This document shows, one piece after another, positions 31,844 through 36,156 of a stretch of DNA of 36,156 nt (position 1 is the stretch's first letter; each line of letters opens with the position of its first letter). Under the pieces are notes generated by a model. That model had not been told where the DNA came from. It worked only from the letters and a program-made list of their open reading frames with translations, and did not search any database. A program made the position numbers and the translations under genes. The DNA is from Curtobacterium sp. MCPF17_052 (GTDB lineage Bacteria > Actinomycetota > Actinomycetes > Actinomycetales > Microbacteriaceae). Location: the NCBI RefSeq assembly GCF_003234085.1, contig NZ_QKSD01000019.1:1-36156 (forward strand), read 5' to 3'.

Positions 31844-33241
31844 TCAGGGGCGCTCGGTGTGCTCCAGCGGTGCACCGGTGAGCGCCGAGAGACGCTCGAG
31901 CCCGGCCTGCTCGACGAGCTGGCGGGCCAGCGGACGGGCCCGGGCCACGGCCTCCCGGACGTCGACGCGGGTCACCTCGAAGTCCGCCAGACTGAGCTCG
32001 CCGTCGACCCAGACGTCCTTCACCTCGCGGCTGCCGGCGACGAACACGACCGCCTGGAACGGGTCGTGCACGTTCGCGAGCGTCGGGCTCTCCCCGTCGA
32101 ACACGACCAGGTCGGCGCGCTTGCCGGGCTCCAGCGACCCGATCTCGGCGTCCATCCGCAGTGCCGTCGCGCCGCCGATCGTCCCCATCTCGAACGCCTC
32201 GCGCGCGGTCATCGCGGTCGCCTGCAGATCCCGGATCCGGGCGAGCAACGCCGCGGTCTTCATCGCTTGCAGGAAGTCCTGCGAGTCGTTCGACGCAGGC
32301 CCGTCGACGCCGATGCCGACCGGGATCCCGAGCGCCCGGAGTTCCGCGACCGGCGCGATGCCGCTCGCCAGGATGCCGTTCGCCACCGGGTTGTGTGCGA
32401 CTCCGACGCCGTTCGACGCGTAGGTCTCGCGGTCCTCCCGGTCCATCCAGACGCTGTGCGCGGCGATCACCGGCACCCGGAACATGCCCGTCGCCTCGGC
32501 GTGCCCGACGACCGTCCTGCCGGTGCGTTGGCGGGCTGCGGTGACCTCTTCCCGGACCTCGTGCACGTGCACGTGGATGCCGTGCCCACCGCGGACCGCG
32601 TACTCGATGTGCTCCTGCCACGCGGCGTCCGAGTACCGGCCGATGGAGGACATCCCCACTCGGAACGTGCTGTAGCGGCTGGCATCGGCGGCCTCGCGCA
32701 GGGCGTCGAACTCCTCGAGGATCGGTGCCGGACCGAACCCGCGGTCGACGTCCCCGGACCCGAACGACACCACTCCGCGCAGGCCCAGCTCCTCGAGCGC
32801 CTGCACGACCCCCGGGGTCGCCGGTTCTCCGGCGATCGGGTCCGAGCAGAACATGTCGTTCGCGGTCGTCACGCCGCTCCGGAGCATCTGGATGCCCTGC
32901 AGCATCGTGCCCGCGTACGCCTTGTCCCGCGTCATCACCGGGTTCACGTGGGAGATCAGGGCGTTCAGCCACTCCCACAGCGTGTACTGCGAGCCGATGC
33001 CCGTGATGAGCCCCTCGCTGAAGTGCCCGTGCGTGTTCACGAAGCCCGGCGTGACCAGGTCGTGCGCGCCGCCGCGGACCGTCGCACCGGGGTGTGCTGC
33101 CGACAGCTCGGCGAACGTGCCGACCGCGGCGACCCGGTCCCCGTCGAGGAGCACCGCGCCGTCCCGGATCGCGGACGGGGTCTCGGAGTGGTCGGGGGCG
33201 GCGGTCAGCACCCACCCGCCGCGGATCAGGGTCTGGGTCAT
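31844..33241 (-). CDS. Amidohydrolase, TRZ/ATZ-type deaminase/chlorohydrolase family
   Basis: A 465-aa TIM-barrel hydrolase. All metal ligands of the ATZ/TRZ/guanine-deaminase group are intact: HxH in NTHGHFSEG (His71, His73), HxxE in VHVHEVREE, His in IAAHSVWMD with HNPVANG, and Asp in GIGVDGPASND. Catalysis by hydrolytic deamination or ring-amide cleavage is therefore expected; S-adenosylhomocysteine-deaminase-like and triazine-hydrolase-like roles are possible. The ATG at 33241 is preceded by TAGGGT and exactly six C residues, so the mRNA is probably leaderless. It is divergent from a second, degenerate amidohydrolase. Confidence 0.9.
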   Translation of the reverse strand: MTQTLIRGGWVLTAAPDHSETPSAIRDGAVLLDGDRVAAVGTFAELSAAHPGATVRGGAHDLVTPGFVNTHGHFSEGLITGIGSQYTLWEWLNALISHVNPVMTRDKAYAGTMLQGIQMLRSGVTTANDMFCSDPIAGEPATPGVVQALEELGLRGVVSFGSGDVDRGFGPAPILEEFDALREAADASRYSTFRVGMSSIGRYSDAAWQEHIEYAVRGGHGIHVHVHEVREEVTAARQRTGRTVVGHAEATGMFRVPVIAAHSVWMDREDRETYASNGVGVAHNPVANGILASGIAPVAELRALGIPVGIGVDGPASNDSQDFLQAMKTAALLARIRDLQATAMTAREAFEMGTIGGATALRMDAEIGSLEPGKRADLVVFDGESPTLANVHDPFQAVVFVAGSREVKDVWVDGELSLADFEVTRVDVREAVARARPLARQLVEQAGLERLSALTGAPLEHTERP

Positions 33242-33247
33242 GGGGGG

Positions 33248-33253
33248 ACCCTA
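33248..33253 (-). promoter_or_regulatory. -10 hexamer of amidohydrolase gene (leaderless)
   Basis: Read on the minus strand, TAGGGT ends 6 nt before ATG 33241, leaving no space for a ribosome site. Confidence 0.5.
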
Positions 33254-33365
33254 GGGACCGCGTGTTTCGCCGGTGTCACCGTCCGGTTTCCCCCGCTCGC
33301 AGCATGCCTCCGCCGGAACGACGGGCGTCACGAGCACGAAACAGCGCCCTGCTACAAACGCTTGC

Positions 33366-34664
33366 ATGCTGACCGTCACCGGTGCCCTCCGCGTCCTCGT
33401 CGATCCCCGCACGGAACACGACGGTGACGTGGTCGTCGACGACGGCAGCAGCGTCGCGACCACCCTCGACGCATCCGGCTGCGTCGTCACCGCCGGCCTC
33501 GTCAACGCGCACCACCACCTGCTGCAGACCGCCTTCCGGACGCTCCCCGGGACCCGTGGCGTGCCGATGGCGGAGTGGCTCCCGACGATGGCCGGTGCGT
33601 ACGCCGCAGCGGGGCCCGACCCGGAGCTCTACGGGCTGGCCGCGGCCGCCGGAGCCGCGGAGGGCCTCCTGTCCGGCGTCACGACGATCGCCGACCACCA
33701 CCTCAACTGGCCGGTCGACGCCACCACCGACGACACCGTCGCGCTCGCCGCAGCCACCGTGGACGCGGTCCGTGGTCTCGGTGGCCGACTCGTGTTCGTC
33801 CGGGGGAGCGCGCGGGACGACCCGTCGCAGGCGGCGGCATCGGCGGACGCGATCGCCCGGGCTCTGCTGCACGAGGACGCCGTCGGCGGCACCGACCCGG
33901 ACGGTCGTCTGCAGATCGCCGTCGGGCCGGCAGGCGTGCACTCCGACGGGGAGGGCACGTTCCGGGCGCTCGGCGAGGTCGCCGCGGAGCACGGCCTCCG
34001 TCGACGGACGCAGGCGAACGAACAGGTGGACACCGCGATCGCGCTGGAGCGGTACGGACGGCGACCGCTCGACCTCCTCGAGGAGTGGGGGTGGCTCGCG
34101 CCGGACGTCACGATCGCGCACCTCTGCGACGTCACCGACGACGAGATCGAGCGCCTCGCGACCGCCGGGGTCACCGCCACCCACGCACCGGGGTGCGACG
34201 TGCCGATGGGGTGGGGGATCGCGCCGGTCGCCCGGCTCGCCGCCGCGGGTGTGCCGGTCGGTCTCGGCACGAGCGGTGGTGGCAGCAACGACGCCGGGCA
34301 TCTGCTCGCCGACGCTCGGCTCGCGATGCAGGTGTCCGCGCTGGTCGGACCGCAGCTGCCGGCACGTCAGGTGCTCGGGATGGCGACCGAGGGCTCCGCC
34401 GTCGGTCTCGGCAGGCCGGAGCTCGGTCACCTCGGCGCCGGATCGGCGGGGGACCTCTGCGTGTGGGACGTGTCCGGGGTCGCCGACGCCGGTGTGGCGG
34501 ACCCGGTCGCGGGCCTCCTGTGGGCGTCACCGGGACGGCGGCCGAAGCACGTCGTCGTCGGTGGGCGCGTGGTGGTGCGGGACGGGAGGCTCGTCACGGC
34601 CGACGAGGGCGAGCTGGCGGCCCGGCTGCGGGAGCGGCTGGCACGCGGGCGCTCCCGTCCGTGA
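33366..34664 (+). CDS. 8-oxoguanine-deaminase-like amidohydrolase with altered metal site
   Basis: A 432-aa amidohydrolase-superfamily protein. The N-terminal HxH is kept in VNAHHHLLQT (His49, His51), a segment typical of 8-oxoguanine deaminases, and His252 in IAHLCDVTDDE is kept. The third ligand His, expected in an HxxE motif, is Gln216 (TQANEQVD), and the catalytic Asp of the usual VDGSASND motif is Ser303 (GTSGGGSND). Two of the five classic active-site ligands are therefore missing in an otherwise full-length, undamaged gene. It may use another chemistry, bind without catalysis, or be decaying. The gene seems leaderless (TACAAA, 33353-33358, 7 nt before ATG). It is followed by a long hairpin. 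Confidence 0.85.
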   Translation: MLTVTGALRVLVDPRTEHDGDVVVDDGSSVATTLDASGCVVTAGLVNAHHHLLQTAFRTLPGTRGVPMAEWLPTMAGAYAAAGPDPELYGLAAAAGAAEGLLSGVTTIADHHLNWPVDATTDDTVALAAATVDAVRGLGGRLVFVRGSARDDPSQAAASADAIARALLHEDAVGGTDPDGRLQIAVGPAGVHSDGEGTFRALGEVAAEHGLRRRTQANEQVDTAIALERYGRRPLDLLEEWGWLAPDVTIAHLCDVTDDEIERLATAGVTATHAPGCDVPMGWGIAPVARLAAAGVPVGLGTSGGGSNDAGHLLADARLAMQVSALVGPQLPARQVLGMATEGSAVGLGRPELGHLGAGSAGDLCVWDVSGVADAGVADPVAGLLWASPGRRPKHVVVGGRVVVRDGRLVTADEGELAARLRERLARGRSRP

Positions 34665-34667
34665 GAT

Positions 34668-34723
34668 GCCCCCTTCGTGCCGAGACGCTGCCGGGGTCCG
34701 CGGCGTCTCGGGACGAAGGGGGC
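34668..34723. terminator. Long hairpin terminator
   Basis: About 20 paired bases: GCCCCCTTCGT (34668-34678) with 34713-34723, C34680 with G34711, and CGAGACGC (34681-34688) with 34703-34710, broken by one G:G mismatch, with a 14-nt loop. It begins 3 nt after the amidohydrolase stop. Confidence 0.75.
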
Positions 34724-34798
34724 GTCGAGCACTGACGGGCGTGTCTCGACGTGTACCCGGCCGCCGGGGTACGGTTCGCAGGACGAGGGAGGACCGTC

Positions 34799-34945
34799 AT
34801 GCGGATCCTGGGGAACGTGGTTCGAGGGCTGGTGTTCGTCCTCGAGTCGGTGGCGAAGACGATCGGCGCGATGTCCGGCGCGCACACGCACGACCTGGAG
34901 GGCCAGCGGAAGCTCTACGAGCAGCGGCCCGACTACCGGCCCTGA
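34799..34945 (+). CDS. Small hypothetical protein (48 aa)
   Basis: The gene is too small to identify by family. ATG 34799 has an excellent ribosome site, GAGGGAGG at 34785-34792, 6 nt upstream, which is the main support. Residues 3-25 (ILGNVVRGLVFVLESVAKTI) form a hydrophobic or amphipathic helix that may sit at the membrane; the rest is polar and ends in YEQRPDYRP. It lies between the long hairpin and a convergent small membrane protein gene. I do not recognise a function. Confidence 0.6.
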   Translation: MRILGNVVRGLVFVLESVAKTIGAMSGAHTHDLEGQRKLYEQRPDYRP

Positions 34946-34952
34946 GCCTCAG

Positions 34953-35198
34953 TCAGTGCGCGCGGTTGAGCCGGTCGGCGAGTCGACCCAGTGCCCAGTT
35001 GATCAGGAAGCCGAGTGCGCCGAGGACCGGGAGCGCGATGACCACGACGGTCCAGACCACCTTCGCCAACTGCGAGCGGGTCCGGTCGCGCCAGAGCAGC
35101 ACGAGCGTTCCGACCTCCAGCAGCACGAGCACGAGCAGCACGGCCATGTGCGCGCTGCCGAGCGAGTTCTGGAACACGTCCCCCACCTTCCGGAGCAC
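34953..35198 (-). CDS. Small membrane protein with PLDc_N-type domain
   Basis: An 81-aa protein with two membrane helices (about residues 16-36 and 46-67). The second has VVWTVVVIALPVLGALGFLINW, matching the W-x(7)-LPxLG-xxx-(Y/F)L pattern of the phospholipase D-nuclease N-terminal (PLDc_N) domain, which often occurs alone in actinobacteria. The start is uncertain: GTG 35198 gives the full length, but no ribosome site is evident and internal GTG codons or the ATG before AVLLVL are possible. The function of stand-alone PLDc_N proteins is unknown. It is convergent with the 48-aa gene, 7 nt apart. Confidence 0.75.
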   Translation of the reverse strand: MLRKVGDVFQNSLGSAHMAVLLVLVLLEVGTLVLLWRDRTRSQLAKVVWTVVVIALPVLGALGFLINWALGRLADRLNRAH

Positions 35199-35273
35199 GC
35201 GGTCGCACCCCGATCGGGAGTGTAGCGGTGCCGCGGTGCCGGGACACGCCTCCCAGATCGTGAGCGCCAGCGG

Positions 35274-35798
35274 TCAAGGAGCTTCGAGGATCGACGCCTG
35301 GAGCGCCCGAATGGTGACGGCGAGGCCGCCGGAGGCCAACAGGCCGGACCCGAGCGGCCCGGACGAGTCGGTGCCGAGCAGGGGGAGACGGCGTAGTGCG
35401 CTCCGGACGCCGGCGTGCATGTGGGCGATCTGCCAGCCGAGCTCGTCCGAGTCGGGGTCGCCCAGCCCGACGGCGCGCACGGCGTAGGCGGCAGCCCCGA
35501 GCGCATGGGCGCCCATGTGGGCGACACCGGAGGCCTGGCCTGCGGCGAACGCGGCTGCCCGCGCGGCGGGATCGCGGACGACCGAGGCAGCGCGCCCGGT
35601 CTCGAAGCGACGGCGGATCATGTCCGACGCCTCGATCTCACCCCGAGCGAAGGCCCGGGTGCGTGCGATCCCGTCGCGAGGACGGGCGTCCTCGGGGACC
35701 GCGCGCTCGAACAGTGGGAGGACCCGCTCGGCGCAGTCCGCAGCCCACGCGGCCGCCAATCGACGGTCGCTGAGGTCGAGCGTCTGCGCAGAGGCCAT
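35274..35798 (-). CDS. Putative immunity protein (Imm5-like)
   Basis: A 174-aa, Ala-rich, all-helical cytoplasmic protein. DLSDRRLAAAWAADCAERVLPLFE at the start, then RDGIARTRAFARGE and GQASGVAHMGAHALGAAAYAV, are the conserved blocks of the Imm5-like putative immunity group, whose members are sometimes found with polymorphic toxins. No toxin gene is visible nearby, so immunity is a family label and not a demonstrated role. ATG 35798 is chosen over an in-frame GTG at 35822 because GAGGG lies 7 nt upstream of the ATG. Confidence 0.7.
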   Translation of the reverse strand: MASAQTLDLSDRRLAAAWAADCAERVLPLFERAVPEDARPRDGIARTRAFARGEIEASDMIRRRFETGRAASVVRDPAARAAAFAAGQASGVAHMGAHALGAAAYAVRAVGLGDPDSDELGWQIAHMHAGVRSALRRLPLLGTDSSGPLGSGLLASGGLAVTIRALQASILEAP

Positions 35799-35835
35799 GC
35801 CCGCACCCTCGCACAGCGGCACGGTGGGCGCATGC

Positions 35836-35872
35836 GAGAACGCCGCCCCGGTGTGTCCGGGGCGGCGTTCTC
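35836..35872 (-). terminator. Perfect hairpin terminator
   Basis: Sixteen-bp perfect arms (35836-35851 and 35857-35872) enclose loop TGTGT; one more C:G pair is possible outside. It begins 35 nt after the minus-strand stop at 35909-35907, so it ends that transcript; it also lies just upstream of the Imm5-like gene. Confidence 0.8.
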
Positions 35873-35906
35873 GTGGTGTGTCAGATCGGGTGTTACGTGA
35901 TCGCGC

Positions 35907-36156
35907 TTACTTGATCTGGGCGGTGATGGTGGCGGTGCCGACGAGCAGGCCGCCCTTGACGGCGTCGGTCTTGAAGGTGTCGTTGAGCAGCTTCGCGGCG
36001 TCGGCGGAGACGTGGACGGTGGTGCCGGTCAGGATCGCGTTGTCGCCCTCGAGCTGCAGCGGCTTGAGCGAGCCGCCGTGGAGGGAGAACAGGTACGCGT
36101 TCGGGGCGGCGACCTTGCCGTTGACGAGGACGTCACCGTAGAGCTTCGAGGAGCCG
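35907..36156 (-). CDS. C-terminal part of an unrecognised, probably secreted protein (cut by window edge)
   Basis: An open frame enters from the right edge and ends with TAA at 35909-35907, giving the last 82 residues. They read as a beta-rich domain (YGDVLVNGKVAAPNAYLF, then TTVHVSADAAKLLNDTF and VGTATITAQIK at the end) with no Cys and no membrane or anchor segment. Codon use is strongly G/C-ending and a perfect terminator follows, so it is a real gene end. The style suggests an exported protein, but I do not recognise the family and give no function. Confidence 0.7.
   Translation of the reverse strand, partial: GSSKLYGDVLVNGKVAAPNAYLFSLHGGSLKPLQLEGDNAILTGTTVHVSADAAKLLNDTFKTDAVKGGLLVGTATITAQIK

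Noticed and set aside
33382..35487. 701-codon plus-strand frame spanning the end region
   Set aside because: It is Arg/Ser/Thr/Pro-rich with no motifs, overlaps the well-supported amidohydrolase in another frame and crosses a terminator and two minus-strand genes.
1..36156. CRISPR arrays, insertion sequences, rRNA genes, phage genes
   Set aside because: No regularly spaced repeats, transposase motifs, rRNA-like sequence or phage structural motifs were seen on either strand.

Overview
The window is 36 kb of very GC-rich DNA with strong G/C third-position bias, dense gene packing, 4-base ATGA/GTGA gene overlaps and several start codons only 6-8 nt after a TANNNT -10 hexamer (leaderless style). 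Together with an EfeUOB iron importer, a DtxR/IdeR-type iron box and an LAXTG wall anchor, this points to a high-GC actinobacterium, most likely Microbacteriaceae and Curtobacterium-like. The genus is inferred from overall gene style, not from a marker gene.

Layout. Bases 1-217 hold no gene I can support. 218-5288: a TRIC/UPF0126 membrane protein divergent from efeU-efeO-efeB (iron permease, lipoprotein, Dyp peroxidase), with an IdeR-like box between them. 5289-5619: a 22-bp tandem duplication and two strong hairpins. 5620-9961: a sortase-anchored 5'-nucleotidase and a PoxB-like thiamine-diphosphate enzyme, both on the minus strand. 10075-14564: a minus-strand pair for sugar or polyol turnover (sugar-phosphate isomerase/epimerase and Gfo/Idh/MocA dehydrogenase), divergent from glucose-6-phosphate dehydrogenase and a dienelactone hydrolase. 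14606-14781: tRNA-Arg(ACG) with promoter and terminator. 14933-21272: a VanJ-like membrane endonuclease/exonuclease/phosphatase protein; an AraC regulator divergent from an ABM-type monooxygenase; and a minus-strand SDR, alpha/beta-hydrolase and MFS exporter set divergent from a TetR regulator with two matching operators. 21328-22806: an Orn/Lys/Arg decarboxylase-family PLP enzyme.

22856-34664 is the most unusual part. A seven-gene minus-strand operon runs: CodA-like amidohydrolase, ABC ATPase, permease, substrate-binding lipoprotein, FAD oxidoreductase, creatininase-family hydrolase, PNPOx-like flavoprotein. It is divergent from an XRE-cupin regulator that overlaps a PDR/VanB-type ferredoxin reductase gene, with a perfect 19-bp palindrome in the shared promoter region. 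Two more TRZ/ATZ/8-oxoguanine-deaminase-like amidohydrolases follow, divergent from each other; one keeps all metal ligands and the other has lost two. The set looks like uptake and ring-opening or deamination of a small N-heterocyclic or amide compound. The substrate cannot be read from the sequence.

34665-36156: a long hairpin, a 48-aa unknown protein, a PLDc_N-type small membrane protein, an Imm5-like putative immunity protein, a perfect terminator hairpin, and the C-terminal end of an unrecognised protein cut by the window edge.
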